64,000 nt of DNA from Chenggangzhangella methanolivorans (GCF_019797865.1 NZ_CP081869.1:2170001-2234000), one strand, 5' to 3'; shown: positions 50,850 to 61,255, counted from the first letter of the stretch. Program-made: numbers and translations. The notes: generated from the letters alone by a model not told the origin.

Positions 50850-53800
50850 TCAAGCCGGCGCAGGCGCCTCGTCGCGCCTCGGCTCCTTGAGGCGGAACCA
50901 AGCGACATAGAGCGCCGGCAGGAACAGCAGCGTCAGCACCGTGCCGGCGATGATGCCGCCCATCATCGCGAAGGCCATCGGCCCCCAGAAGATCTCGCGC
51001 GCGATCGGGATCAGCGCGAGGCTCGCGGCCGAGGCGGTGAGCAGGATCGGCCGCATCCGGTGCTCCGAGGCCTCGACCACAGCGGTCCAGCCGTCGAGGC
51101 CCTCCCCGCGCAATTCCTCGATCTGCATCACGAGGATCACCGAATTGCGGATCAGGATGCCGATGAGCGCGAGCACGCCGAGGATCGCCACGAATCCGAG
51201 CGGCGCGCCGCTCGGCACGAGCGCCGCCACCACGCCGATCAATCCGAGCGGCGCCACGACGACGACGAGGAACAGGCGCGCGAAGCTTTGCAGCTGGAAC
51301 ATCAGGATCGTGGTCATGGTGAGCAGCATCACCGGCACGACCGCGATGATCGGCCCCTGCCCCTTGCCGCTCTCCTCGACCGCGCCGCCGGTTTCGAAGC
51401 GGTAGTCGGACGAGAGTTTCGACGTCACCGGCTCGAGCTTCGGCGCGAGTTGCTTGACCACCGTGGCGGGCTGGATGTCCCCGATCACGCTCGCCTTGAG
51501 CGTGATGGTCGGGATGCGGTGGCGCCGCCAGACGATCGGCTGTTCGGACTGGTAGGAGAGGTTCGCGATCGCCGCGAGCGGCACGGTCTGGCCGCTTCCC
51601 GTGCGGATCTGGAGGTTCTGCATCGATTCGATCGACGAGCGGTCGACGTCGCGCGCGCGCGCCACGACGTCGATGAGATAGATCGAGTCGCGCACCTGCG
51701 TGATGGCGGAGCCGCCCACGATGCCGTTGAGCGCCGTCGAAACGGATTCCGACGTCACGCCGAGCTGCGCGGCCTTATCCTGCAGCACGTCGACCTTCAC
51801 CACGCGGCCGGGCTCGTTCCAGTCGTACACCACCTGGCCGAGGTTCGGATGGTCGCCCATCACGGCGGCGATCTTCGCCGCGACGCGGGTGCTTTCGAGG
51901 TCGGGGCCCCCGATCCGGTACTGCACCGCGCGGCCGACCGGCGGCCCGATGTCGAGCAGGTGGACGAACACGTCCGTGCCCACGAATTCGTCCCGCCCGA
52001 TCTTGTCGAGCTTGGCGCGCAGCCGTTCGCGCGCCTCGATGCTCTTGGTCACGATGACGATCTGGCCGTAATTGGGGCTCGACGGCTGGACGTCGAAGGA
52101 CAGCAGGAAGCGCAGCGCGCCCTGCCCGACATAGGACGACCAATGCTCGACGTCCGGATCGCCCTCGAGATGCTTCTCGAAGCGGTCCATCTGCGCGCGC
52201 GTCTCGGTGATCGAGGCGTTCTGCGGCGCGGTCCAGTCGACGATGACCTCAACGCGTTCCGACGACGGGAAGAACTGCTGCTGCACGAAGCGCATGCCGA
52301 ACACCGCGGTCGCGAACATCGCGACGGTGGCCGCGATCGTGACCCATTTCCACCACCGACAGGATCAGCAGCCTCTGGAACCCACGCGTGAAGAAGCCTT
52401 TCTTCTCGGCGTGCTTCTTGAGCGTCTTGGGCAGCATGGTGACGCCGAGCAGCGGCACGAACAGCACCGCCACCACCCAGGACACGATGAGCGCGACCGC
52501 GATCACCACGAACAGCGTGAAGGTGAACTCGCCGGCGCCGCCATTGTTGAAGGCGACCGGAAAGAAGCTGACGATCGTGACCACCGTCCCGGTCAGCATC
52601 GGGAAGCGGTGTGGCTGTAGACGTAGGTCGCGGCCTTCTCGAGCTTGTCGCCGAGTTCGAGTCTGGCGATCATCATCTCGACCGCGATCATCGCGTCGTC
52701 GACCAGCAGGCCGAGCGCGATGATGAGCGCGCCGAGCGAGATGCGCTGCAGCGAGACGCCGTAGAGCTTCATCGCCAGGAACGTGATGGCGAGCACCAGC
52801 GGGATCGTCACCGCCACCACGAGGCCCGCGCGCACGCCGAGGCTGATGAAGCTGACGATGAGGACGATCACCACCGCCTCGATCAGCGCCTCGACGAAGC
52901 CCCAGACGGCGTCTGCGACGAGCTCCGGCTGGTCCGACACCTTGTGCACCCCGACGCCGATCGGCAGGTCGCCCTCGATCTGGCGCATCTTCTCGGTGAG
53001 CTGATCGCCGAAGATGGTGAGGTTCGCGCCCGGCTTCATGCCGATGGCGAGGCCGATCGCGGGCTTGCCCTGGTAGCGGAACAAGGCCTGCGGCGGATCC
53101 TGATAGCCGCGCGTGATGGTGGCGACGTCGCCCAGTCGGAAGAAGCGGTCGTTGATCCGCAGGTTGATGGCCCTGAGGCTCTCCTCCGACTGGAAGGAGC
53201 CGCTGACGCGCACGCTCACCCGCTCGCCCCTGGCCTCGATCACGCCCGAGGGCGTGATCGCGTTCTGGCCCTGCAGCGCGCTCACCACCATCTGTTGCGT
53301 GATGCCGAGCGCCGCGACCTGGCGCGTCGAGAACTCGAGATAGATCACCTCGTCCTGCGCGCCGACGAGCTCGACCTTGCCGGCGTCGCGCAGCGTCAGG
53401 ATCTTCGAGCGCACGCTTTCGACGTAGTCGCGGAGCTGGCGCTGGGAGAGGCCGTCCGAGGTGAAGGCGTAGATGTTGCCGAAGACGTCGCCGAAAATCG
53501 TCGTCGAAGAACGGCCCCTGCACGCCCGAGGGCAGCTCGGACCTGATGTCCGAGATGATGTTGCGGATGCGCAGCCAGTAGCCTTGGACGGATTTCCCGG
53601 GCGTGGTGTCCTTCAGATAGACGTAAAGCGTCGTGCGGCCCGGGGCGTTGATGCTCTTGACGTAGTCGAGCGCGTCGATCTCCTCGAGCTTCTTCTCGAT
53701 GCGCTCGGACACCTGGGTCATGGTGTCCTCGACCGTGGCGCCGGGCCATGTCGCCTGGATCACCATGGTCTTGATCGTGAAGTCCGGGTCTTCGGCGCGG

Positions 53801-53955
53801 CCGAGGCTGAGATACGACATCAGTCCCGCGACCGCGAAGACCATCATGAAGTACCAGATCAGCGAGCGGTGCTTGAGCGCCCAGACCGAGAGATTGAACG
53901 GCTCGCGGCCCGTCGCTTCGCCGCCGTCGGGCGGACTGGCTCCTTCGGCGCTCAC
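50850..53955 (-). CDS. RND efflux permease (AcrB/HAE family), three frameshifts
   Basis: About 1035 residues once joined. N-terminal FNLSVWALKHRSLIWYFMMVFAVAGLMSYLSL is the first helix, then a porter region (ATWPGATVEDTMTQVSERIEKKLEEIDAL) and helices 2-6 with GVRAGLVVAVTIPLVLAITFLAMKLYGVSLQRISLGALIIALGLLVDDAMIAVEMM. The second half repeats the fold (ILGVLALIGILIRNSVILVMQIEE). Frame changes: an extra T near 53497, a missing C near 52604 and a 2-nt loss near 52345. It is the last gene of an operon with two adaptor lipoproteins; no TolC-like gene is adjacent. Drug or solvent export is typical. Confidence 0.88.
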
Positions 53956-55022
53956 TCGCCCGCCCCCAGCTTGACGGCCTGACCCTCGGACAGGCTGTTG
54001 GCGCCTGCGATCACCACCCGCTCGCCGGCGGGCACGCCGCCGGACAACCGGACGATGCGGGCGTCCCGATGCGCGATCTCGACTCCGACGCTGCGAACCG
54101 TCTTGCCGTTCTTGTCCACGATCCAGACGCGAGGCGCTCCGTCGCGCTCGAACACGGAGGTCGTCGGAAGTTCGATCGAAGGATCGCCGGTCGGACGCTG
54201 GGGCGCGGCGAAGATCGTCGCGCCAAGTCTGAAGGCCTCCTGCGGCCGCTCGAGCGTGATCTTGATCCGCCTCAGCCGCGTGGCGGCGTCGGCCTCGGGC
54301 GCGATCTCGCGCACCTTGCCGTCCGCGACGACGGTGGGGTCGGCCTGCAGCGCGACGCGGAACGGCGCGCCCGGGGCTAGCGCCTGGGCGACGTCGTCGG
54401 GCACGTCGACCACTGCCTCGCGAATGTCGGTGCGCGCGAGCGTCATCACGCGCATGCCGGGCGACGCCATCTGGCCGACCTCGGCGTAGACCGCGGTGAC
54501 GACGCCGTCGAGATCGGCCGCAAGAGTGGTGTAGCCGAGTTGCTCCTTGGCCTTTGCGAAGCGGGCCTCGGCCTGCTGCACCGAGGCGGCGGCGGCGTCG
54601 AGAGCCTGCTGCGCGGCGTCGAGATCGGCCTGGGTGTAGACGCCCTGCTTGACGAGCGTCTGCGTGCGATCCTTCTGCGCGCTGGTCTTCTCGAGCTGCG
54701 ACTTCGCGGTCACGACCTCCGACTGCGCCGACCGGACTGCGAGCTGGTAGGTCAGCGGATCGTTGGTCGCGATCGTCTGCCCGACTTTGACCAGATCGCC
54801 GACGTCGACGTTGCGGCTGATGATCCGCCCCAGCACCTGGAACGCCCGGTCGGTCTGGTAGCGGGGCTCGACGACGCCCGCGAAACCGATCCTCTTGGCG
54901 TCGGCGGGCTCGGCGACCACCGACAGCACGGGGCGGACGACCGGCGGGGGCGGCGGATCTTCGCCGCAGCCCGCAAGCGGAGCCGCGCAGACGGCGGCGA
55001 AAAGGCAGGAGCGAAGCGTCAC
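53952..55022 (-). CDS. RND periplasmic adaptor lipoprotein (second of pair)
   Basis: A 356-residue membrane-fusion protein. A lipoprotein signal with lipobox PLAGC (near residue 19) precedes the lipoyl/barrel-sandwich halves (GRIISRNVDVGDLVKVGQTIATNDPLTYQLAVRSAQSEV; LDGVVTAVYAEVGQMASPGMRVMTLA) around an alpha-hairpin (TQADLDAAQQALDAAAASVQQAEARFAKAKEQLG). A beta-barrel and membrane-proximal domain end the protein. The start overlaps the first adaptor's stop, and its own stop overlaps the permease start by 4 bp. Confidence 0.9.
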   Translation of the reverse strand: MTLRSCLFAAVCAAPLAGCGEDPPPPPVVRPVLSVVAEPADAKRIGFAGVVEPRYQTDRAFQVLGRIISRNVDVGDLVKVGQTIATNDPLTYQLAVRSAQSEVVTAKSQLEKTSAQKDRTQTLVKQGVYTQADLDAAQQALDAAAASVQQAEARFAKAKEQLGYTTLAADLDGVVTAVYAEVGQMASPGMRVMTLARTDIREAVVDVPDDVAQALAPGAPFRVALQADPTVVADGKVREIAPEADAATRLRRIKITLERPQEAFRLGATIFAAPQRPTGDPSIELPTTSVFERDGAPRVWIVDKNGKTVRSVGVEIAHRDARIVRLSGGVPAGERVVIAGANSLSEGQAVKLGAGE

Positions 55023-56161
55023 GGCTGTCCCTCCGGCTTCGGCGCCGCGCCGCCGGTCTCGAAATCGACCGTCTGGCCAGGCCTCAGAAGCTGGCCGCCG
55101 CGGGTCACGACCAGTTCGCCGGCCTTGAGCCCATCGTTCAGCACCAGCTGGCCGGTGCGGTAGCCGAGAACGTCGACCTTGCGCAGCGACGCGGTCTTGG
55201 CGTTCGGATCGACGATCCAGACGGCGGGCTTGCCGTTCTCGGCGAAGAAAGCCGTCCAGGGCAGCACGATGGTGTCGGCGGGCTTGAAGCGCCCCGCCCC
55301 CTGCACCGGCGCGCCGAGGCTCATCTCCGGCGGCGGCCTGTCGAGCGCGATCTTGACCCGCACGGTCCCGCGCGCGGCGTCGACGGTGGGCGAGACCTCG
55401 CGCACCACGCCGATCGTCTTGATCGCCGGGTTGGAGAGCAGCGTGATCTCGACCCGCTTGTCGGGCGGCGGCTTTGCGGGCAGCGCCTCGAACACGTCGA
55501 ACACCGCGTCGCGCGCGCCGTCCTGCGCGACCGTGTAGACCGCCTGCGCGACCGCCACGACCTGCCCGACCTCCGCGGTGCGCGCCGTCACCACGCCGTC
55601 GGCGTCGGCGCGAAGCTCGGTGTTGGCGAGCGCGTCCTCGGCCGAACCGAGCGCCGCTCTCGCGCCGTCCAGCCCCGCCTTCGCGCCGTCGAGCGCCTGC
55701 TTGGCGCTGTCGAAGTTCGGCCGGGTGGTGAAGCCCTGACCGATCAGATCCTTCTGGCGCGAGAAGCTCGACTCGGCCTCCTTTAGCGTCGCCTCCGCCG
55801 AGGCGACCCCGGCCTTCGCCGCGCTCACGTCGGCCTCCTGCTGGGTGGTCTCGAGGCGGGCGAGGATCTGCCCCTTCGTCACATGGTCTCCCACCTCGAC
55901 ATTGCGCGCGGCGATGCGCCCCTCGATGCGGAAGGCGAGCTGGCTCTGGATCCGCGCCGCGATCTGTCCCGTGAGCGCGACCTCAGGCGCGAACTGCGTG
56001 AGGGCGACGGGCGTGACCTCGACCTCCGTCACGTGCTTGGGCGGCGGCGGCGGAGCCTCGCCGCAGCCCGACAGGGACGCGAGGCCGGCCGCGACAAGAA
56101 GTTTCCCAGCGACGCCGCGACGCCGTGATCGACCTCCGCTCCCTGGCAGCACCATGAGCAC
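55019..56161 (-). CDS. RND periplasmic adaptor lipoprotein (first of pair)
   Basis: A 380-residue membrane-fusion protein, a paralogue of the adjacent gene. The lipobox LSGC lies near residue 33, then GRIAARNVEVGDHVTKGQILARLETTQQEADVSAAKAGV, a hairpin (SFSRQKDLIGQGFTTRPNFDSAKQALDGAKAGLDGARAALGSAEDALANTEL) and DADGVVTARTAEVGQVV. An ATG two codons downstream (56155) is an equally good start. It is the first gene of the three-gene leftward efflux operon. Two adaptors per permease suggests a mixed hexamer, as known for some RND systems (inference). Confidence 0.9.
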   Translation of the reverse strand: MLMVLPGSGGRSRRRGVAGKLLVAAGLASLSGCGEAPPPPPKHVTEVEVTPVALTQFAPEVALTGQIAARIQSQLAFRIEGRIAARNVEVGDHVTKGQILARLETTQQEADVSAAKAGVASAEATLKEAESSFSRQKDLIGQGFTTRPNFDSAKQALDGAKAGLDGARAALGSAEDALANTELRADADGVVTARTAEVGQVVAVAQAVYTVAQDGARDAVFDVFEALPAKPPPDKRVEITLLSNPAIKTIGVVREVSPTVDAARGTVRVKIALDRPPPEMSLGAPVQGAGRFKPADTIVLPWTAFFAENGKPAVWIVDPNAKTASLRKVDVLGYRTGQLVLNDGLKAGELVVTRGGQLLRPGQTVDFETGGAAPKPEGQP

Positions 56162-56603
56162 CCCCGGCTGTATCGAGACTGCGAACGTGGACGACGCTCT
56201 CGGAAAGACGACGACTGACTGATGCCCCCGGCTGTCGCCAAGGATGGGAAGAGAAACCCGCCGTCACAGGTTCTGGTGACGCGCCGCCAAAAGTAAACCT
56301 GTGGCCCCAACGTTATGCGGGACATAATCGAGGGCTTTGAGAGCCCGGCGCCGCCTTCTCGCGCGCGCTCGAAAGTTCCGTCGAACGCGCGGCGCCCGTC
56401 CCCAAGGCCTCAATCTTCGCGCGAGGCGGCCGCGGGTTCTTCGGCACGCCGCCTCTACGCCGGCGACCGCCATGAAGCCGCTTGGCCGGACGGCCGAGCG
56501 AGCCGCGACGAGCGTGGCCCGCTTTGCTCCGACGCGGTGTTGAAGGGCGGGCGGCTGCGCGGGCGCGGCGGATCGGATAGGATCGAGCCCGTTCGTTCAG
56601 GGC
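56162..56603. other. intergenic region between efflux operon and cardiolipin synthase gene
   Basis: This 442-bp gap lies between divergent genes. ORFs across it are shadows. The segment about 56260-56340 is comparatively AT-rich and holds a short hairpin (CGTCAC...GTGACG at 56263-56282) that could be part of a promoter or operator. No RNA gene is recognised. Confidence 0.4.
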
Positions 56604-58055
56604 ATGGACGCGCTCCCGGCGCGGAAAGCCCGCTCCCACGCGGCGACGAGATTCGTGACGCTCAGCGAGCTCCAGTACGAAGGCCTGTGGGTCACGGCGC
56701 TGCATGTCGCCATCGCGACCGCGACCTCTGTCCACGTGCTGCTGCGAAAGCGCGACGTGCGGGCGGCGATCGGCTGGATCGGGGTCGCGTGGCTCTCGCC
56801 GGTGTTCGGCGCCGCGCTCTACTTCTTCTTCGGCATCAACCGCGTCCACCGCAAGGCGCGGCGGCTGCGCGGCGTCAGCCATTCGCAGACGCGCTCGGAT
56901 CCCGACGCGCGCGAGATTTCGGCGCAGGACCGTCTCGCCACGGCGGTCGGAGCCATCACCGGGCTCGAACGCGTCGACGGCGTGGTGGAGGCTGTCCTCC
57001 AGTCGGGCGACGAGGCCTATCCGGCGATGCTCGCGGCGATCTCGCAGGCCAGGACCAGCGTCGAGCTCTCGACCTTCATCTTCCGCACCGACTCCGCAGG
57101 AACGCCGTTCGTGGAGGCGCTCGCCGCAGCGCATGAGCGCGGCGTCGCGGTGCGCGTGCTGATCGACGGCATGGGCGGCGGCTATTTTCGTTCGCCCGCC
57201 TGGCGGGCGCTGCGGCGGCGCGGCGTTCCGGCCGCGCGGTTCCTGCATTCGGCCTGGCCGTGGCGCATGCCGCTGCTCGACCTCCGGCTCCACAAGAAGG
57301 CGCTGATCCTCGACCGGCGGCTCGCCTTCGTGGGCGGGCTCAACATCGCCGGCGAGAACGTGCTGGCGCGCCCGACCGACGAGCCGGTCCGCGACACCCA
57401 TTTCCGAGTCAGCGGCGCGGTCGTCGACCAGATCGCCGACAGTTTCGACGAGGACTGGGCCTTCGTCACCGGAGACGACGTGCCGGAGACGCCCGCGAGG
57501 CCGTCCGCGGACGGGCCGCCCGCCCGCGCGGTGGTGTCCGGGCCGGACCAGACGGTCGACCGCCTCGTCCTGACGCTGCTCGCCGCGATCGCCTCCGCGC
57601 GCCGGACGATCCGGATCGCGACGCCCTATTTCCTGCCCGACGAGCGGCTGATCACCGCCCTTCAGGTCGCCGCGCTGCGCGGGGTGGAGGTCAGGATCGT
57701 CACGCCCGCGGTCAACAATCACCGACTCGTCGCCTGGGCCTCCGACGGGCATGTCCGGCCGCTGCTCGAGGCCGGCTGCCGGCTCTTTCGCTCCGAGCCG
57801 CCTTTCGACCACTCGAAGCTCATGACGATCGACGACGTCTGGTGCCTGATCGGCAGCGCGAACTGGGACGCGCGCAGCCTGCGCCTCAATTTCGAACTGA
57901 CCGTGGAGCTCTATGACGCCGCGCTCGCGGCGCGGCTGTCCGGGCTCATCGATTCGAAATGCGCCGCGGCCGCCTCGCTCGAGGAGCTCGACGCCAAGCC
58001 GCTCGCGATCAAGCTGCGCGACGCGACCGTCCGGCTCGCGTCGCCCTACCTGTAA
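56604..58055 (+). CDS. cls: cardiolipin synthase (PLD family)
   Basis: A 483-residue membrane enzyme joining two phosphatidylglycerols to cardiolipin. Two N-terminal helices (ALHVAIATATSVHVLL; AAIGWIGVAWLSPVFGAALYFFFGINRVHRKARRL) are followed by two PLD domains with HxKxxxxD motifs: LHKKALILD near residue 231 and DHSKLMTID near residue 406. IGSANWDARSLRLNFELTVELYD follows the second. Length and layout are those of standard bacterial Cls, with a somewhat unusual 20-residue leader before LSELQYEGLW. Confidence 0.9.
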   Translation: MDALPARKARSHAATRFVTLSELQYEGLWVTALHVAIATATSVHVLLRKRDVRAAIGWIGVAWLSPVFGAALYFFFGINRVHRKARRLRGVSHSQTRSDPDAREISAQDRLATAVGAITGLERVDGVVEAVLQSGDEAYPAMLAAISQARTSVELSTFIFRTDSAGTPFVEALAAAHERGVAVRVLIDGMGGGYFRSPAWRALRRRGVPAARFLHSAWPWRMPLLDLRLHKKALILDRRLAFVGGLNIAGENVLARPTDEPVRDTHFRVSGAVVDQIADSFDEDWAFVTGDDVPETPARPSADGPPARAVVSGPDQTVDRLVLTLLAAIASARRTIRIATPYFLPDERLITALQVAALRGVEVRIVTPAVNNHRLVAWASDGHVRPLLEAGCRLFRSEPPFDHSKLMTIDDVWCLIGSANWDARSLRLNFELTVELYDAALAARLSGLIDSKCAAAASLEELDAKPLAIKLRDATVRLASPYL

Positions 58056-58078
58056 CCGACCAAGGCAACATCCGCCCC

Positions 58079-58921
58079 GTGAAGGTCGCGACCTACAACA
58101 TCCACAAATGCGTCGGGACGGACGGCCGCTCGCGGCCGGACCGCATCATCGCGGTGCTGAAGGAGATCGGCGCCGAGGTGGTGGCGCTGCAGGAGGCGGA
58201 CCGGCGCTTCGGCCAGCGCATCGGCCTGCTCGACCTCGAGGCGCTGCGGCAGGAGACGGGCCTGCGGCTCCTCGCCCAGTCGGACGCGCCTGACGGCCAT
58301 GGCTGGCACGGGAACGCGCTCCTCGTCGCGCGCGAGCCGGTGTCCTACCGGCGCACCCGCATCCGGCTTCCAGGCGTCGAGCCGCGCGGCGCGATCCTGG
58401 TCGATCTCGACCTCGGCGACGGTCCGTTCCGCATCATCGCAGCGCATTTCGGCCTGCTGCGCCGCTCGCGGGTGAGCCAGGCGGGCGCGATCGTCTCCGC
58501 CTTCGGCCGCCTGCCGCCGATGCCGACGGTCCTGCTCGGCGACCTCAACGAATGGCGCGCGCGCCGTGGCTCCTCGCTCAACGTGTTCGAGCCCCTGTTC
58601 GGCGAGCCGAAGCCGCTGGCGAGTTTTCCCTCGCGGCGGCCGATGTTCCCGCTCGACCGCATCTTCGGCTGGCCGCGCGGGCTGGTGCACGACCACGCCG
58701 TCCACGACACGCCGCTCGCGCGCAAGGCCTCGGACCACCTGCCGCTGACCGCCAAGGTGGACCTGTCGGGCCACGGGCCGGCCTTCCTTCAGTCCGTCCC
58801 CGACGCGACGACGCCGGACGCGGCGCCGACCGCCGGACCCGACGGCTCGCGGCTCCGGCGCGCCAGAAGGCTGATCTCGGTCACGAGCTTGCGGCGCAGG
58901 GCGCGCGAAAAGTCCTCATAG
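58079..58921 (+). CDS. endonuclease/exonuclease/phosphatase family protein
   Basis: A 280-residue metal-dependent phosphohydrolase of the EEP fold. Motifs: TYNIHKCVGTDGRSRPDRI at the start, VVALQEADRR (metal Glu), AAHFGLLRRSR, LLGDLNEW (metal Asp and Asn) and SDHLPLTAKVDL (catalytic Asp-His). From a GTG at 58079, 23 bp after cls, so likely co-transcribed; this pair recurs next to cardiolipin synthase genes in related bacteria. The last about 45 residues are Arg/Ala-rich and lie antisense to the end of the DUF1194 gene. Confidence 0.85.
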   Translation: MKVATYNIHKCVGTDGRSRPDRIIAVLKEIGAEVVALQEADRRFGQRIGLLDLEALRQETGLRLLAQSDAPDGHGWHGNALLVAREPVSYRRTRIRLPGVEPRGAILVDLDLGDGPFRIIAAHFGLLRRSRVSQAGAIVSAFGRLPPMPTVLLGDLNEWRARRGSSLNVFEPLFGEPKPLASFPSRRPMFPLDRIFGWPRGLVHDHAVHDTPLARKASDHLPLTAKVDLSGHGPAFLQSVPDATTPDAAPTAGPDGSRLRRARRLISVTSLRRRAREKSS

Positions 58922-59709
58922 CCCTGCGCGACCAGCAGGAACGCGCCGGGACCGCCGATCACGTGGTCGCGGTACCATCGGTCGAGCGTCGTCGCCTCCT
59001 GGTCGGGCCGCGAGGGAAGCTCGCGCAGGCCGAAGCCCGGCTTCCTGAAGGCCCCCACCCCGACCACGTCGTTTTCTCCCGGCACCAGGATCGGGAGGCC
59101 GTTGATGGTGGCTCCAAGCGCCAGCACCGCGTCGCGCTCCTCGTGGATCTCGCGGACGTCGCCGCAATTGTCGATGCCGTCGCCCGAGACGTCGACCACG
59201 AGCGTCTCGACCGGGTTTGGCAGCGCCGGAATGAGCGTCTGCGAGACGACGCGCAGCATGCCGCCGATGCAGGTGAACTGACCGGGCTCGCGCGGGATGC
59301 GCCGGACTTCGTCGGCGAACGCCCTCGCGTCTGAAAGAGAGGCGACACGGCGCCAGCCGACCGAGACGCGCGCGCCGTCGGCCCAGGTGACGACCGAGAG
59401 CCAGACGCCCGCGCCGCCGGTCGCCGAAATCGCCGACAGCGTCACCGGATCCTCCAGCGCCTCCGCGATCCCTTCGAGCTGGAGGTTGTAGCGGGCTTCG
59501 TCCACCGAGCCGGAGACGTCGATCGAGAGAACCAGCGCGGTGGCGGGCCGCGCGTCCTCCGCCTCGCGGGCGGGCGCGCCGCCGATCGCGGCCGCGCAGA
59601 TGAGCGCGACGGCGACGAGACGGTTCGCGAAGCCTTCGATGACGGCCCTGCCCTTCAGCGCGGCGCTCCCTCGCGTTCCTGGTTCGACGACGCGCGGACG
59701 ATCGGCCAT
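58789..59709 (-). CDS. DUF1194 (von Willebrand A-like) exported protein
   Basis: A 306-residue protein. A hydrophobic segment (RLVAVALICAAAIGGAPA) at about residues 30-47 looks like a signal sequence. The following DUF1194 domain reads ALVLSIDVSGSVDEARYNLQLEGIAEAL (MIDAS-type DxSxS), VVTWADGARVSVGWRRV, VETLVVDVSGDGIDNCGD and WYRDHVIGGPGAFLLVAQGYEDFSRALRRKLVTEI. Typical of alphaproteobacteria and of unknown role. Its 3' end overlaps the convergent EEP gene by 133 bp. I use the ATG at 59709. Confidence 0.82.
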   Translation of the reverse strand: MADRPRVVEPGTRGSAALKGRAVIEGFANRLVAVALICAAAIGGAPAREAEDARPATALVLSIDVSGSVDEARYNLQLEGIAEALEDPVTLSAISATGGAGVWLSVVTWADGARVSVGWRRVASLSDARAFADEVRRIPREPGQFTCIGGMLRVVSQTLIPALPNPVETLVVDVSGDGIDNCGDVREIHEERDAVLALGATINGLPILVPGENDVVGVGAFRKPGFGLRELPSRPDQEATTLDRWYRDHVIGGPGAFLLVAQGYEDFSRALRRKLVTEISLLARRSREPSGPAVGAASGVVASGTD

Positions 59710-59863
59710 CGCGCGGCCGCGCGATACCGGAACAAAGGTCAATAGGCGCGCCTCGGCCTCGCCCGAAAGTGGAAGCCCGCTACCCTTCACGAAATCCGGC
59801 GCTAGACCCTCTGAGCCAAGGGGCGGAAAGCCCAAGACGCAAGAATCCAGAGGGAGCGGAACA

Positions 59864-60346
59864 ATGATCAAGCGCATTTCGGCTGTGGCCGCCGTGGCGG
59901 CGCTCGCCGCGACGCCCGCCTTCGCGGTGACCGTCACGGAAACGACCCCCGTCACCGCCCCGCCCGACAAGGTGTGGGCGACGATCGGCGACTTCTGCGG
60001 CATCGCCCAATGGCATCCGGCGGTGGAGGGCTGCACGCTGGTCGAGGGCGGGGCGAAGCCGGTCCGCCGCCTGCAGCTGAAGGGCGGCGGCGAGATCGTC
60101 GAGGAGCTCGTCGGGCGCGACGAGGCGGCGATGACCTACACCTACGCGATCCTCGAAAGCCCGCTCCCGGTCTCAAACTACATCTCGACCATCCAGGTGA
60201 AGTCCGCCGGCGCGTCCGGAGGCTCGACCATCACCTGGACGGGCGACTTCCAGGCCAAGGGCGCGAGCGAGGCCGAGGCCAAGACCGTGATCGACGGGAT
60301 CTATGTGAAAGGCCTCGCCGGCATCGTGGACGGCGCGACCAAGTAA
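59864..60346 (+). CDS. exported SRPBCC-fold protein
   Basis: A 160-residue protein: signal peptide IKRISAVAAVAALAATPAFA, then a START/SRPBCC domain (TVTETTPVTAPPDKVWATIGDFCGIAQWHPAVEGCTLVEGG; YTYAILESPLPVSNYISTIQV; TITWTGDFQAKGASEAEAKTVIDGIYVKGLAGI). Such domains bind hydrophobic ligands. A periplasmic location follows from the leader. AGAGGGAGCGG precedes the ATG. Confidence 0.82.
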   Translation: MIKRISAVAAVAALAATPAFAVTVTETTPVTAPPDKVWATIGDFCGIAQWHPAVEGCTLVEGGAKPVRRLQLKGGGEIVEELVGRDEAAMTYTYAILESPLPVSNYISTIQVKSAGASGGSTITWTGDFQAKGASEAEAKTVIDGIYVKGLAGIVDGATK

Positions 60347-60403
60347 CCCTGACGAACGAAAGATCCGCGGGGGCGGCGCAGACGCGGCCCCCGCGGGACG
60401 CGC

Positions 60404-61243
60404 TCAGGACGAGAGAGCGGCGGCGTTGTCGCGCGCGTAGTCGGCGAGCGTGCGGGGCGCATGGCCCGACAGCGTCTCGACGTCGCCGGTGGTCGGCGCG
60501 GTGTGGCCCGCGCGGACCGGCTCGAAGATCGTCGCCAGAAAGCGCGCATAGTCCTCCGGGACGCCGCCCGAGACCAGCGCGGCCACGAAGGTCTCGTCGT
60601 CGATCGCGCGGTAGGCGACAGGACGGCCGAGCGCGCTTGAGAGGACTTCGGCCGCCGCGGCGTAGCCGAGCGCCTGCGGGCCGGTGAGCGTGAAGGCGTG
60701 GCCATCGAAGCGATCGCTCGTCAGCGCGCCGACTGCGCTGTCGGCGATGTCGCGGGCGTCGACGAAGCTGCTCGCGCCGTCGCCTGCCGGAAGCGCGATC
60801 TCACCGACCGCGACGCCCGGCTTCCAGAACGTGTGGAAATTGTCCGCGAACCAGTTGGGCCGAAGGATCACGAAAGGCCCGCCCGCTCGCCTCGACGGCG
60901 CGCTCGACGCGCCGATAGGGATTGGCCTCGTCGGCGTCCGCGCCCATCACGGTCTGCAGCACGATCTTGACGCCGCGCGCCGCCGCCGCCTCGACGACGG
61001 GCAGAAGCCGGCCGGGCACGTCGGTCGTGCCGGTGGCGCCAGCAGATACGCGCCGTCGACCACTTCCAAGGCGGGCCCGTAGGTCGCCGGGTCGCCGAAA
61101 TCGAACCGCACGCCCTCCGCGCCCTCGATCGGCGCTCCCGAGCGCGACGCCGCCTTCACGGACACGCCCTTCGCCACGAGCGCCCGCACGAGAGGACGTC
61201 CGACAGTGCCGCTCGCGCCGAGAACCAGAACCTTGCTCGCCAT
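60404..61243 (-). CDS. NmrA-like NAD(P)-binding oxidoreductase (frameshifted twice)
   Basis: About 279 residues in three frames. Rossmann start MASKVLVLGASGTVGRPLVRALVAKGVSVKAASR, then VDGAYLLAPP; next frame DVPGRLLPVVEAAAARGVKIVLQTVMGADADEANPYRRVERAVEASG; third frame VILRPNWFADNFHTFW, FVDARDIADSAVGALTSDRFDGHAFTLTGPQALGYAAAAEVLSSALGRPVAYR. Breaks fall near 61040 and 60885, each a single-base change. The family includes quinone reductases and redox sensors (NmrA/QorB-like). It is divergent from an HxlR regulator, a common pairing for electrophile- or quinone-responsive genes. Confidence 0.8.
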
Positions 61244-61255
61244 CTTCGTCTCTTG

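Noticed and set aside
49653-53546. Long plus-strand frames opposite poxB and the RND permease
   Set aside because: Composition is typical of antisense frames (His/Arg/Asp-rich). The minus strand has full catalytic and membrane motifs.
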